64,000 bases of DNA, taken from assembly GCA_030998225.1 (NCBI GenBank), contig JAPYXD010000714.1:4278001-4342000 (forward strand), in the 5' to 3' direction. Under the pieces are notes generated by a model. The model ran no database searches and had not been told where the DNA came from. It was given only the letters and a program-made list of their open reading frames with translations. Made by a program: the position numbers and the translations under genes. This DNA is from Diplolepis rosae (taxonomy: Eukaryota > Arthropoda > Insecta > Hymenoptera > Diplolepididae). Numbering within the stretch: the stretch's first letter is position 1; the number at the start of each line of letters is the position of its first letter. Shown one piece after another: positions 21,913 through 33,280 of the stretch.

Positions 21913-23061
21913 AAATCTGCCCGCTTCGCGGGCACATTCTCATCGCGCGCTTCGCGCTCCGTTATTTTCTGGACCTCGCGCTTCGCGCTCGGTCTTGTGC
22001 TCTTCGCATACATTTAAGTTTATTTCTTATAATTTAGTACTGAAGCTCAAACCAATTTTATAATATTAAAGATGATGTAAATTACTCATTTTCTCAAATT
22101 CACTAAATTTCTTTTTCAGTTTAAGTGAAGCAGGAAATTCAATTTACTGAAGGCTCTATCGGCCTTAAGGAACAGATTCTCATCATGACACTCGCGCTCG
22201 ATTTTCTGTATTCATTTCAGTAACTTTTTAATAAATTACATGATTAAAATAATTTATTTTCTTCCAAATATCTAAAAAAGGAAAAACAATCGTAGACTTT
22301 ATTTAAGGAAACGATTTTGCAGAACAAAGCTTATTTCGTATCTCACATATTTTGGTAAAAAAATTGAATTTTTTCAATATTAAAAATCAAAACATAAAAT
22401 TTTTAAAGTTTTTTAAATTTTTTAAAATTAAAAGTCGAGAAATTGTTTAATAAGAATGTGTAGACATCATTTAGGCAAATAATTTTTCATCTAAACGTTT
22501 TTTATGTATCTCATATATTTTGTCTAAAAAATGGAATTTTTGAATTTTAATCGTATTTTTTGGAATTGAAACGAAAAATATATGTTTTTTCAGAAGCTGC
22601 GTGAAACAAAATTTGTAGATCTTTTTGAAACGAACAACTTTGTATTCTTACGTTTTTTTCGTATTTCACATATTATTGTTAAAAAATTGAATTTTGGATT
22701 TTCAATATTTTTTTTTTTAAATTACAAAGAAAAATATGCATCTTATGAAAAAATGTTATAATTCAAATTTGTAGGTCTTTATGTAGAAAATAATATTGTA
22801 TATAACGTTTTTTCGTATCTCGTATAATTTAACTGGAAAATGGAATTTTTATTTTGACTTTTTTCAAGTTTTAATATGCTGTAACATTTCTGATTTTGAT
22901 TTAATCAAAAAATGTTATCGGGATAATTTGTAGAGACAGACAGACACTTTCGTAAAAACCCTTTATTCTGACTCAGGGGGTCTCAAAACGTAAAGATTTG
23001 ATGAAAATTTCGAGTCATTTTTCACATAAAACCAATACCTTCTCATCCATGATGAGAATGT
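21913..23061 (+). mobile_element. GC-hairpin-headed dispersed repeat, copy 2
   Basis: Same orientation and organisation as 4139-5388: the GCCCGCTTCGCGGGC hairpin, ACATTCTCATC, the CGCGCTTCGCGCTCGGTCTT block, AT-rich interior with degenerate internal repeats, CAGACAGACACTTTCGTAAA and terminal GATGAGAATGT. It is about 100 bases shorter than copy 1 because of indels (for instance, part of the 5043-5228 equivalent is missing). No transposase frame. Confidence 0.72.
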
Positions 23062-24190
23062 AAAAAAGTATATTTAAAATTTTTTAAATACTCTAAGTAC
23101 TGTTTTTAATTATCTCAGGAACTGTATAAGATATTGAAAAAACAAAACAGTCGATGGATTCTGCTTTAAAAAACGCATAGAAATCATGTATTGCTTCCCG
23201 TTAAAAAAAAAAAATTGCACACCCTTTTATAATACGATTTTTTTTCATTATCATACTGAAAAAAATGTGTTGTTCATAAGAAATTCAATACATTTTAGGA
23301 ATTTTTAAAGAGGAAATTTTGTAAAACATTAAATTACGATCTATGTTTTCTGTATGCTATTTTTGAAAAGGTCTGTTGTTATACAATAATAATCATAGTT
23401 CAAAAAATGCTATCATCTCAATTGTAGGTTCATGTTCCTAGCAATGAAATGAAGTAAACGTATATCAATTTTGAGAATGATTAGTCCATCAGTTTTGAAG
23501 TTATGTTTTCCGCAATTAGAAAAAATGTTGTTTCGAGAAAAACGCGTTCAAAGTTTCGGAAACGAAAAGCTCTAGTTAATAAGTGATTACTTTTAGTGCG
23601 CATGCCATCGGAAAGAATTCAAATTTCATTCTTAAACTTTGAGTGTATATTTTTGAGATGTTTCGCTAATAATTTATGCGATTAAAAAAAAATAATCGAT
23701 TTTTTAAGCCGTCTTATCCCCCCCCCCCCCCCCGGGAATACTATTGTAGTAAGCATTCGTTAATAGTCTTCACACCAGCATTTTTGAATTTCGGAACAGA
23801 ATCAGAATCAGTACAAACATTAAAGATTTAGTAAATATAGAGGAGATGAAATCACAAGAAGTAGGTAAATATGGAGAAAGTCTACATGGATTGACAATAA
23901 TAAAAGAAGAAATACAACAAATCTAACGGTAGCGAACGAGACACATGCAAAATATTATAATTGAAGACGCAGACCGGTTAGTTATGAAATTGCGGAACAG
24001 TTGTTCAAAAGCGAAAAAACATTATTAAGTAAAGCGCATATTATAGCAAGAAAATTAAATACAAATTTCGGAGGTTCATTCTTTATTAAAGCGAAAATCT
24101 CACCAACGATATATCAAATAAAAGTGCAAGCCACCTGGTAATTGGAATGTAAAAGATATAAAAAAGTGTGAAACAAAAGTAATGAAATAA
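23062..24190 (+). other. AT-rich intronic sequence with a C16 run
   Basis: Unassigned. A C16 homopolymer lies at 23718-23733 followed by GGG. Positions 23820-24180 are A-rich and could be the tail region of a retroelement, but no motif supports a call. Confidence 0.4.
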
Positions 24191-24481
24191 TTGAAAGGAT
24201 GCATGCAAAATAATGTTGGACACACAATAGGCTATATCCGATCGACGCAAAAAGAACCAACAAAAAAGACATTTATCTCAGCAGGTCATGGAGCATCAAC
24301 CATTATTGGATTGTGGGCAATGCTCCAGGGGACTAAAGGTTTCGGGGTCCTTGGGACATTAATGCCCAAGACTACTAAACCTAATTCAGGTTCCGATTGG
24401 CCCAGAACCAAGGAAAGAGGCAAAAGCAAGAAAAAAAGAAATAGAAAAAAGGGAAACAGCAATGAAAAAAATAGAGTTTAG
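24191..24481 (+). CDS. Hypothetical frame, Lys/Arg-rich C-terminus, unrecognised
   Basis: A 96-codon frame with a Gly/Thr-rich middle (about residues 30-70) and a strongly basic end (K-S-K-K-K-R-N-R-K-K). I do not recognise it. The region after it stays A-rich for 150 bases. It lies inside the CSE1L intron. It may be a decayed retroelement gag-like piece or chance; no splice sites or start context favour a real gene. Confidence 0.2.
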   Translation: MKGCMQNNVGHTIGYIRSTQKEPTKKTFISAGHGASTIIGLWAMLQGTKGFGVLGTLMPKTTKPNSGSDWPRTKERGKSKKKRNRKKGNSNEKNRV

Positions 24482-24799
24482 AAATGAATTTAGAAGAATA
24501 CAGAAAGAAGAAAAATCAAAAAATGAAGAATTAAAACCAAAAGGAAGAATGAATAGAGAATAGAAGAGAAAATTACAAAGATAGTGGAAATGTTGTTAAT
24601 AATTTTTTAATCATTTTCGCCCAAATTTGTCGATGAAAATAAAAAAAAACTTATTGAAAAGCTATTTAAAAAACGGTTAGCTTTTTAGAAAAATTAGCTG
24701 GCTTTGGTTGCCATACGTACAGCTGGGGTCACGTGATCAACCTCACCTCTTTACCACGCGCCCGCAGCGGTCTATCCCCACCCGGTACTCTGCTCGTAC

Positions 24800-25120
24800 T
24801 ACTTTAAGGCGAATCTTTGTATTGTTTCTTGTATCTCATTGCATTAAAGTCTACAAAATTTGCAATATTTACAATATTCATAGAGTTTACAGTATTCGCT
24901 GTGTTCACAGTATTCACTGCTCCAATCATAGCGCTGGACTTGCGGGCAGGTTTTAAATACACAGGTGTCGCGTCGTCCCTGCACACGTTATATAGAGCAT
25001 CGTTCGAGGGACAAGTGTACATGGCGCATGCGTTTCTCCCCTGCATTATGCACAAAATAGAGGCAAAACATTTCTCCTGCAATACGAGAAGGCTACGAGA
25101 TTATTTACAAAATTAGTATT
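24800..25120 (+). repeat. Dispersed repeat with 9-base periodicity, copy 2
   Basis: Begins with AAGGCGAATC and CTCATTG shared with 21490-21600. It then has a clear 9-base tandem tract at about 24850-24917 (units such as ACAGTATTC alternating with ATAGAGTTT and GCTGTGTTC). This gives three-residue periodic peptides on both strands (F-T-V-F-A-V on +, N-T-V-N-T-A on -). The periodic frames are a result of the repeat, not evidence of a gene. Confidence 0.6.
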
Positions 25121-25592
25121 GAGTGCGTGGACGAGGAGATTTTTATTCCGGTAATTTGTTTTATAGCCAAAAAATGAACTTTGACTTTACATATCCGACA
25201 ATTAGTTAATTAGGAGGAAGAGATTTTACAAAGAAAAAAACAACATTAATCACTTTTTAAAATTCTAATCATTTCACTGATCTGGACCAAGATACTGGTG
25301 TTGAAATGTATTTTTTTATAGAAAAAGAGAACACGAAAAAACACCTTTCACACACTCACTAACAGGGGTAGATTTGACATAAAACAACGATTAGGTACAG
25401 GTAACGAGTTTTAATCACAAAATTAAGTTAAAAACCTATAATTATTCTACACACACGCGCGAGCGCAATTAAAAGGTGAAAGAAATAGTTTTTCCACTCT
25501 TTGGAAATGTAGAAGAATCGACGTTCGTCGAGGTCGTTCCACGTGTAAAAGCAGACTGATTTGGAGAAAGGAAATATGACATTTAAAGTCTA

Positions 25593-25778
25593 ATGGCAAA
25601 AATGCTTTTATGCATAAGGAAAAATGTGTTAAGGGGACTCGATTTTAAAGTCCCCAAGCCTGTACAGTTCAAGAGCTTGTCCAAATACTTAGAGACCTCA
25701 AACGGCTCAATAAAACATGAGAAATGGAAAGCACATGTTCGTGTTGGTTTTCAGGGAAACGAACAGTGCAAGTTTTAA
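25593..25778 (+). CDS. Hypothetical 61-residue frame, unrecognised
   Basis: A short open frame with mixed composition, unlike the surrounding low-complexity DNA (V-P-K-P-V-Q-F-K-S-L-S-K-Y-L). It has no homologue I can name. The 150 bases before it also look moderately coding-like in another frame. It may be part of a decayed transposon open frame within the CSE1L intron. Confidence 0.2.
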   Translation: MAKMLLCIRKNVLRGLDFKVPKPVQFKSLSKYLETSNGSIKHEKWKAHVRVGFQGNEQCKF

Positions 25779-25984
25779 CTGTATATTATTAATATGCATG
25801 TGTTGTAATAAACAATATGGACTGACTACGTATGATAGAAGTGGTCAAATATTCGATGATACCAGATTCGTATTTTATAGTATTTATTGAGAGAAGAAAA
25901 TGTGGTATTGGTAATGTAGGATGGGGAATCCTTGTAGAGTATAATATGGAAAAGAAGTAACATCAATAATGACTCAAACTTACA

Positions 25985-27045
25985 TAATGAGTTCTAAAAT
26001 TAGCTATTGCGAGAGAGTTATGTAACATTTACATAACAGTAGTTGCAAAAAATGTTGTACAATCAGATATAGTTTTATAGCACACACTGAAAGAAATGCT
26101 TGGGATTTATCAGCCATATGGATATAGCTGAATGTTTTTAAGTAATTCAACAAAATATTTGACAGTTAACCAAAAATATTGCTGCAATAGTAATTCATAT
26201 GGTTGGAATACACATACAGGCTGAACTGATACAAGCAAACCTTGGTTTTCGGTAAATCTCCAATTTAATATAGGTCAAGGAACCAAAATTATGTATGTGT
26301 CGTCGAATTTTTTTTTCAGTGCAGATGGAGGTATATAACGAGTGACCGCGGCGCAAGATGCTTGTAACATCTATGTAACACAAATTGAAGATCAAAGTCC
26401 TTGTATAGTAAGTTGTTACCGTGGTGTAATATTGATGTGACACAACTTTCACATAACGAATTGTAGCTGTCAAAAAAAGAACATTCACATGTAGTTTTCG
26501 TAGTTACGTAACACAAACGGAGATATGTGACAAATAACTATTGCGAGAGAGTTATGTAACATTCACATAACAGTGATTCAAAAAATCGTGCGAAATTTAC
26601 TATAATTTTATAGCACAGAACGGAGGTATATGACGAGTTACCGCCATGCAAGAGTCAAGTAACATATGCGCAACACAGATTGAAGGTAGGAATCTTTGTA
26701 TAGTAAATTGTGACAGTGGTGTAACATTTAATGTGACCAAATCCTTTCCAAAAGAATTCTAGCCGTGGAAACTAATATTCGCATGCATTTCAGTAACACA
26801 GGGGGAGATGTATGGCCATTGGCTATTGTGAGAGAGTCATGTAACATTTACATAACAGTGATTGAAAATTGAAACTCCGTGTACAAACAGATGTAGAGGT
26901 GTAGTACAGATGGAGGTGCATGACTAGTGACAGCCACCCAAGAGTCATTGTAACATTAACGTGACGCAGATTGAAGATAGAAAACTTTGTTTAGTAAAAT
27001 GTAACAGTAATGTAACATTTAATGTGACCAAATCCTTACCCATTT
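25985..27045 (+). repeat. Tandem repeat, about three units of roughly 290 bases
   Basis: Each unit starts with CTATTGYGAGAGAGT(T/C)ATGTAACAT and runs through GCACAG..GGAGGTATATGACGAGT, CAGATTGAAG, and GTAACATTTAATGTGAC. Starts are near 26003, 26537 and 26824. The first unit is lengthened by a separate insertion (26086-26323). The third ends soon after 27030. GTAACAT recurs every 60-80 bases within units. Confidence 0.75.
26086..26323. mobile_element. Small insertion in the tandem repeat (MITE-like)
   Basis: This stretch interrupts the first tandem unit at the point where units 2 and 3 are continuous. Its ends are CACTGAAAGAAAT on the left and TTTTTTTTTCAGTG on the right, giving a short inverted CACTGAAA terminus. 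No coding capacity. Confidence 0.6.
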
Positions 27046-27249
27046 GACAGCTGACGTTTCATAGATTATTCAGTAGAAAAAGTTTCAAGTTTTATTGTTT
27101 ATTTATTGTTTTGTATTGATTTGAAATGTAGATTCCAGACGGTCATTTTTGTCACATCTTATTTTATTACTTCCGAAAAGGTAAAAACGCAGTGCAAGCT
27201 CGGAAAAAGTAGTATGATGTTTATGGTTAAAAATCATTAACATAACGCC

Positions 27250-27750
27250 AGTGTCAGAATTAGTTTGTTTGTTTTCGTTCCGGAGATTTTGACCTCAAAG
27301 ATGCACTACGCTCTGGACGTCCAACTGAAGTTGACGACGACAAAATAAAAGCAATGATAGAAAAGAACCGATGTAGTACGACACGAGAGATCGCAGAGAA
27401 GCTTAAAATATCACATACATGCGTTGAAAGACATTTAAAACAACTTGATTACGTTAATAAGCTCGATATTTGGGTCCCTCACAAATTGAACAAAATTCAA
27501 CTCACCAAACGAATTTCCATTTGCGATTTACTGCTGAAACATAAGAAAACCGATTCATTTTGAATTTTTAAAATGGGTTGTTCATGATAACGTCGTGCGA
27601 AAAAGATCATGGAGCAAGCGATATGAGCCTGCACAATCGACATCAAAAGCCGATATTCATCAAAAGAAGGTTATGCTGAGTGTTTGGTGGAATTCCAAAG
27701 GCATTGTTTATTTTGAGCTGCTCCCAAGGAACCAAACTATCGCCTAAGAA
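27250..27750 (+). pseudogene. Mariner transposase central fragment
   Basis: The frame from about 27290 reads L-R-S-G-R-P-T-E-V-D-D-D-K-I, then T-R-E-I-A-E-K-L-K-I-S-H and W-V-P-H-K-L-N, the second helix-turn-helix and W-V-P-H linker of mariner transposases. After a stop at 27561 a nearby frame continues with V-H-D-N-V-V-R-K-R-S-W, A-D-I-H-Q-K-K-V-M-L-S-V-W-W and Y-F-E-L-L-P-R-N-Q-T-I. Both N-terminus and C-terminal catalytic part are lost, and the first D-E-K-W catalytic motif is disrupted. It differs in subfamily from the copies at 1985 and 17886. Confidence 0.85.
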
Positions 27751-27813
27751 TATCATGTCAGTTTCAAAAGCTAATCCTCAAAATTGTGGAAGAGATGCAT
27801 CCCGGAAGTGCCT

Positions 27814-28395
27814 TTAGTAAGTTCTTTTTCTCTTGACCACAAACTTTAAACGGCCTTTTCTCGAAACCATGTTTTTTAAAATTGCGTAAGTGATAATAAA
27901 AAAACTAGTGAATCGATTTTCATCATCTAGCATTCATTTTAAAGAGCATAAAAAACTGTTCTATATAGACTAAAGATTAAGAAAACAAATTATTTTGAGA
28001 CCATTTTTGACTGGAAGTACAACGAAATTTCTCGTCAAAATCGTAATTTTGTTTTTTGAGCCTGTTTTGAAGGGTTAATTTTCGAATTTCGCAAATATTT
28101 TAGTCTATCTACTAAAAAAAAACCCTCTCGAGTAAGAAAATGTTTGGTTTGTTGATTTCAGATGAAAATTGCAGCCAGCATCGCTTACGCAATTTACGAC
28201 GTCAGCGACGACATGGCTTTCAAGATCCTTGAAAAATTTGTTAATTTTCAACTTTCACATTTGTAGAATATGTTTTTTCAACCTCAAACATCGCCTAAAA
28301 TAAATATTATACTGATTTAAAAAGAACTGTCTTCATTTCCCTACAAATCAGTTGCAAAAAAGACCTTTTTATTCGGTCTCTAAAGGTACTTCCCC
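27814..28395. mobile_element. MITE-like element, GGAAGTRCCTTTAG ends
   Basis: Left end GGAAGTGCCTTTAGTAA and right end TCTCTAAAGGTACTTCC form inverted termini of about 15 bases. A short frame (M-K-I-A-A-S-I-A-Y-A-I-Y, near 28160) lies inside, but its origin is not recognised. Confidence 0.5.
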
Positions 28396-28689
28396 CCTTA
28401 ATTACAATACATTTCAATTATACCTGACATTCTGCCTTTGTTAACTTTTCTTCTTGGTATCCGTTTCCCTATTTTACTTATGTTTTTACTGGTAATCTGC
28501 GCTTCATGTTACAATTCAAAATTTTAAGAATTCGAAACTACTCGAACCCTCAATATATCAAAATGACCTAATTTGAACCAAAACCCTCTGAAAAGAAGGA
28601 AAGAAAAAAAGATGACTTTCCAAAACCTATTCCTTCTTTTTCTTTCTTCCGTCCTCTTTTGTTTTTTATTTGCCACAACTTTCTAGATT
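28396..28689 (+). other. Intronic sequence without recognised feature
   Basis: Nothing supported beyond low-complexity A- and T-rich tracts. Confidence 0.35.
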
Positions 28690-29990
28690 AAAAATAATAC
28701 GCCGACATTTCGGTGCTCTTTCAGCATCTTCTTTAAAGCTTAAAAAAGATTACATTTAAAATAAGAATGTTCCTGACCTGTCACCTGTAATGAGTATGCC
28801 TTACCATTCCACCACGAGTGCCGGCAGGAAACTGGAGAACATTTTGTGTGACCCTCTTCATGCACTACCTGAGAGACCGTAAGGGTCATACAGTAAAATT
28901 TCAATTGTTTCACAGAATATAAATCACTTTAGACCTTTTAAAAATCAATTTATAAACTACATCACTTTTTTCCGATCTATTCAAGAGGTCTTTACCCAAA
29001 GTTATGTGTTTCCATTTTAAAAGGTATTCTTAAAATTCAATATTTAAAGAAGTTAAAAATTTCAAACTCAGCTAATTAATTCTTAAAATTCTATGGATTT
29101 TACATTATTTCATAAACTAAATTGTTTTTTAAATTTTACCAAAATATGGGAGAACAGTAGTATTATATTCATCAAAGACCTCACTTGGAATATCCATATC
29201 TACGTTACTACCCTGTTTATTTTTGACTTTTGCAATTTTAATTTTCATGTGTTTTTCAATCAAATCTTGTAAGTAGTTATTTAAAAATTAAACTTCCCTG
29301 GTAGTATTGAAATTTTGGACTGGAATGATCTTGGATGATAGTCGTTAAAAGTATCTATAACACAGAATGACACAGAATGAAGTATCATCAACATACCGAA
29401 AGTAAAAAGGCACAACAAACCCTAACTTTTCAAAAACCGACTTTACTAAATCTTCCATGACTATTTCAGCTAACATTGAAGTATTAACATAATATATTGA
29501 AGTATTCGTCGTATCAACGTCTATTCATCTAGTATCCTTTCCCAACAGTCCCTTCTTCCTCCAATTATCTGTTATCATAAAACTACTACTTTTTAACTTT
29601 TTTGAAAGATTTTGATCTAATCTTTTAAAATTCTCAACATTGTTGAGCAACTCCTCTATGTTCCTACTACATGCAAACTTTTTTCCTCAACAAATCTCTT
29701 GGATAAATGCAAAACCTTGTTTTTTAAATCTTACTGATTAGACCTCGGAATTTTTTATATGTTTGCTTCAATATCTTTGACAATTTCTATTATCTGCTTT
29801 GATCATATTACTACTAAATCCATTTTCAAATCTAAGAATATCCTGTTTATCCTATTCATGACAGTACATCTTTGATATACTCGTAACTTGTGTTTTTATT
29901 GGCCTTTGTGTTTTTCGTTGATGAATTTTACAGTTTTAAGTCTAGAACAACTATGATATTAAAATCTGTTCCCTGTTTTTGAATTTTTTA
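28690..29990 (-). pseudogene. Penelope-like retroelement remnant
   Basis: On the minus strand, about 29480-29370 encodes M-L-A-E-I-V-M-E-D-L, then V-P-F-Y-F-R-Y-V-D-D-T-S. The L-A-E-I-V-M-x-D-L ... F-x-R-Y-V-D-D motif is typical of Penelope-like reverse transcriptases. Upstream pieces (29700-29560) look like the preceding linker. Many stops and frameshifts follow. At 28700-28735 the minus strand reads GAAGATGCTGAAAGAGCACC then GAAATGTCGGCG, the kind of sequence seen in terminal regions of such elements. A duplicated CACAGAATGA lies just after the Y-V-D-D codons. It is an old fragment in the CSE1L intron. Confidence 0.65.
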
Positions 29991-30095
29991 TATATTTATA
30001 ATAGGCCATTATGAACAGCAAGAGATTGATGCCTCAATAATATAATTATTAATCAACTATGTTATTATTATGAAAATTAATGTATTACATTTCAG

Positions 30096-30294
30096 TGAAT
30101 GAGTTTCCGGTTCTGAAGGCTGATGCTATAAAATTCATAATGACATTCAGATCTATATTACCACGAGAACACGTTATAGGAGCTTTACCACTCCTTATCC
30201 GGCATTTACCTGCTGCAAGTACTGTGGTTCATAGTTACGCTGCTTGTGCTATCGAGAAGATTCTTGCACTTAAAGATCGAGAAAATACTGTTCA
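30096..30294 (+). CDS. CSE1L: CSE1L (exportin-2) internal exon C
   Basis: A 199-nt exon from after TTTCAG (30090-30095) to CA|GTAAGA. It supplies the last two bases of the Val codon started in exon B and encodes N-E-F-P-V-L-K-A-D-A-I-K-F-I-M-T-F-R, then P-L-L-I-R-H-L and H-S-Y-A-A-C-A-I-E-K-I-L, matching the HEAT-repeat region of exportin-2 (V-N-E-F-P-V-L-K-A-D-G-I-K). It ends with two bases of a Gln or His codon. The next expected segment (the family's A-P-x-x-E-x-L-L-x-x-L-F ... E-N-E-Y-I-M-K-A) was not seen in the rest of the window, so the following intron may exceed 30 kb or the gene may be interrupted. Confidence 0.94.
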
Positions 30295-32819
30295 GTAAGA
30301 TACCGATCATTATTTATTATTCAAATAAACTCTAACTCTAAATTAAACAAAAATTCAAAGCTAATGAAATTTAAAGAAAAATATTGAAGCGAAATTAATC
30401 ATCAAAATGAAATGAAAGTAGTCAATGCTAAAAAATCATGTATTCAATCTTCATTCAAAAGCGATTTCTGGTTATGGAATGAATAGTATTTTTTTTCATC
30501 ATCTCTGTATTATATACTCATCTATTGGTCGTATATTAGGCTGCTAGCTTAGACAATTTTTTTATTTCTTAATGTCTATTACAGGAAATATATAAACAAA
30601 TTATTAGCTGTAGCATGTAAACAACTTTCAGAACAACTTTCCTATATAAGTGATTCTCCGTATATAGGGCAATTTGGTGCAAAGTAACTTCTTTACAAAA
30701 ATGTTTCAATTTTTTTTTCATACTAATCAACCCTTAATCGATATCTGGGGGTGGTGGAAACCCCAGCCAAATTTTGATCTCATTTTTTTGTTGAAAATTT
30801 TTTTTCTTAAGAATTTTTTTCGAAGGTTCAAAGTATATTATGTTTTTTTTTTAAATCCAATTAGTGCAATACTCTAGTTTTAATCAGTGTTCAAAGTGCC
30901 TGGAGTGGAGAACACCCCGTGTGTCTTTTATGATCAATCACAACGTGTGCCGGTTTAGGGTTAAGTTGATTGCCTATACAAAAAGAATTTCTAAAAATAT
31001 TCACCCTCAAATATTATTTAAAGCACCCGTGGGATTTGCAAACATTTCCTATTTTGTTGTTGACAAATTAAACCTAATATGACAAATAAGAAACGCTTTG
31101 TTTTTAAATATTACAGTTCTCTGTTATTTTTTCAAATTTTATCAATATTTATTAGCATAAAAATAGTTATTTCTCTTTCATTCATCAACCTTATAATATA
31201 AGAACTGGTATAGGTATCTGAAAACGATACAAAATTACTTTTCACACTTTAAAAACAAATGGAATCAATGAATCATTTTGACAGACTCTTCTCTGATACG
31301 AGCCTTTAACAATCATCAACTGTTTATTAGTTTTTTTTGTTTTAATATAAAAGTTTTTGTCAGGTACGATAATCAATGCTAATCAAATATGTTATGCTTT
31401 CGTTTACATTTTTCTACTTTGTTAGAAAATTAAAATTTTACTGACCAATTTTTAAAATTTGAAATCAAACTTTCAGATTGTCAATCACAAACTTACAGTT
31501 ATATATATATATATATATATATTAAATACATGTCTCTCAGTTTCGCGCCTTGTACGTGGGGACATGATAGACAAGCATTTTCCAGGCATTTAGAAGCATT
31601 TTCTCCGGTATATAGTACTGAAACCTAATTTTTTGTTATGGAGGTAATATACTGTTACAAAGTGTAGAAGTTCACTAAGTTTCTTCAAAAAACACCTTTT
31701 GCTTTAGTTACTACAGGCCCTAGACACCAATATGCCTTGTTAAAGGTGACATTCGAAATATGGCCTTTCTTCAGAAGACTCGAAAATTACTCCCTCTTCA
31801 ACTTTTCTGATTTCAATTCAATCAGAAAGATTTTTGAAGGCTAAAGTACCATCCAATAGGTCAACGTTTAGCCCTAGTGTCAGGTGAATTGGAAATCATC
31901 AAATTTTTGATTGGGGACACTTGAGAAATAATGCCCTATGTGGTTGATCCTCCATAGACAATGCATTTTGGTGTCTATTGGTCAAATTATCAAAACTATT
32001 TTATTTATTCTTGTGAGTCTTCGCAATGATATTTATTTGAGTGCCTTAGACAAGTTTTATTGTATAGAATCCGATTATATCATTATAAGCCTGATTTAAA
32101 TAATATCAAGAGACCCGGTCGGGTCTAGAAGGCTAAGGTAAAAAAAAAAAGAAGCCCGACCGTGGTATCTATACTTCAAATGTAGTAATTTCTTTACCGA
32201 CACTCACGATTTTTTTACTTATTTTACTGTATTTTCATGTTTATCCCGTACAACGAATGGCATTATCAGTTGAGACGAATTTTTTAAGTCCATTCGATGT
32301 TACTAGGATAATGTCTTTGTGGAATATTATTGGAATTCCATGAGCTGAAGTTATAATTTTTTTTTATTCACAAAAATATCCCGTGAAAAAGTTTCAGTTT
32401 CATCGTCAGACAGGTCACGTGATTAGATGCACTAGTGCCACGAGTGAGCAATTTTCGAAACCGCACTTCGATCTTTGATAGTATCAAATATCGATTTCAC
32501 TCATCAGCTGTTATAACGGTAGGGTATGATTTGGACCCCATATCGATTCTCCAAAGCATAAAGTCTCCGACGCGCGGTGAACTTCACGTTGGAAATTCTA
32601 ACAATTTTCAGGCGCGCATTGTGATGTACAAAAAGGGCGTACGGTTATCAAAATGCAGATGAATGTCGGTAATAAGTGCAGATATTCGTGACATAAAGTA
32701 ACAGAAGGAGCTACATGTAAGTTTAGTGGGAAAATTCAAAAAATTAATTTCTCTGAACAAACAAAACAGGCAATTTTGCATGAAATGTGATTGAAAAAAA
32801 TTAAGTTACAAAAAAATAC
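30295..32819 (+). other. Downstream CSE1L intron or flank, mostly unassigned
   Basis: Contains a possible alternative exon (30585-30680), an AT dinucleotide run at 31500-31522, and several frames without domains (30674-31082, 32435-32662). Positions 31560-32130 are less repetitive, but no exon or element is supported. Confidence 0.35.
30585..30683 (+). other. Possible alternative 3' exon of CSE1L
   Basis: Follows an acceptor-like TCTATTACAG. Splicing from exon C would complete a CAG codon and give an open frame of 33 codons (L-L-A-V-A-C-K-Q-L-S-E-Q-L-S, then S-D-S-P-Y-I-G-Q-F-G) before TAA. The phase fits, but the peptide does not resemble the known exportin-2 continuation. It may be chance or an exon of another gene. 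Confidence 0.2.
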
Positions 32820-33280
32820 ACAGGAGATGTATTTTTAGGTTCTGTTTTGCGTTTTCATCATTTTCGTTCCAAAAAGTAAATTTCTTAATGATAAACAGTC
32901 AAATGCTAAATCAATTCCATAAAAGGGATTTTTTAGGTTACGCTTTTAATTTCAGTTTGAAATTTGTGTTTTTATCGATCGGACAGGTCAAGTGCTACAC
33001 CAGATACACAAAACGTATACTTGTAGGTTATGTTTTATAGTTTCATTCGGAAATGCATTTCTATGGATAAAAACGGTCAAGCGTTACACATGATGTATGA
33101 AGGATGTGTTTTTAGGTTATGTAATGAACTTTCCCTCTGGAATGCATAAATGTAGATAAAAGATGATATAGTTTCTTTAAAAAATATCTCAAAGATTGCC
33201 TTATAGGCAATGTTATTCATTTTTCGACGGAAACGTGTTCTTATTGATTTAAATGGTCAAGTGCGACACTCGATGGACGA
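32820..33280 (+). repeat. Degenerate tandem repeat of about 90-100 bases
   Basis: Four to five units share TTTTTAGGTTATG, TTTC..TCGGAAATG, TATGGATAAA and GGTCAAGYGYTACAC. Starts are near 32835, 32932, 33025, 33110 and 33205. Related sequence in the opposite orientation occurs at 42070-42250. Confidence 0.65.

Noticed and set aside
24191..24481. Possible nucleic-acid-binding gene because of the basic C-terminus
   Set aside because: The basic end is an AAA/AGA low-complexity run continuing into non-coding A-rich sequence; kept only as a low-confidence hypothetical frame.
25985..27045. CRISPR-like or regular spacer array
   Set aside because: Eukaryotic context, units of about 290 bases with diverged internal sequence; ordinary tandem duplication explains it.
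31500..31522. AT dinucleotide run as a possible origin or regulatory site
   Set aside because: A simple microsatellite typical of AT-rich genomes; nothing more can be supported.
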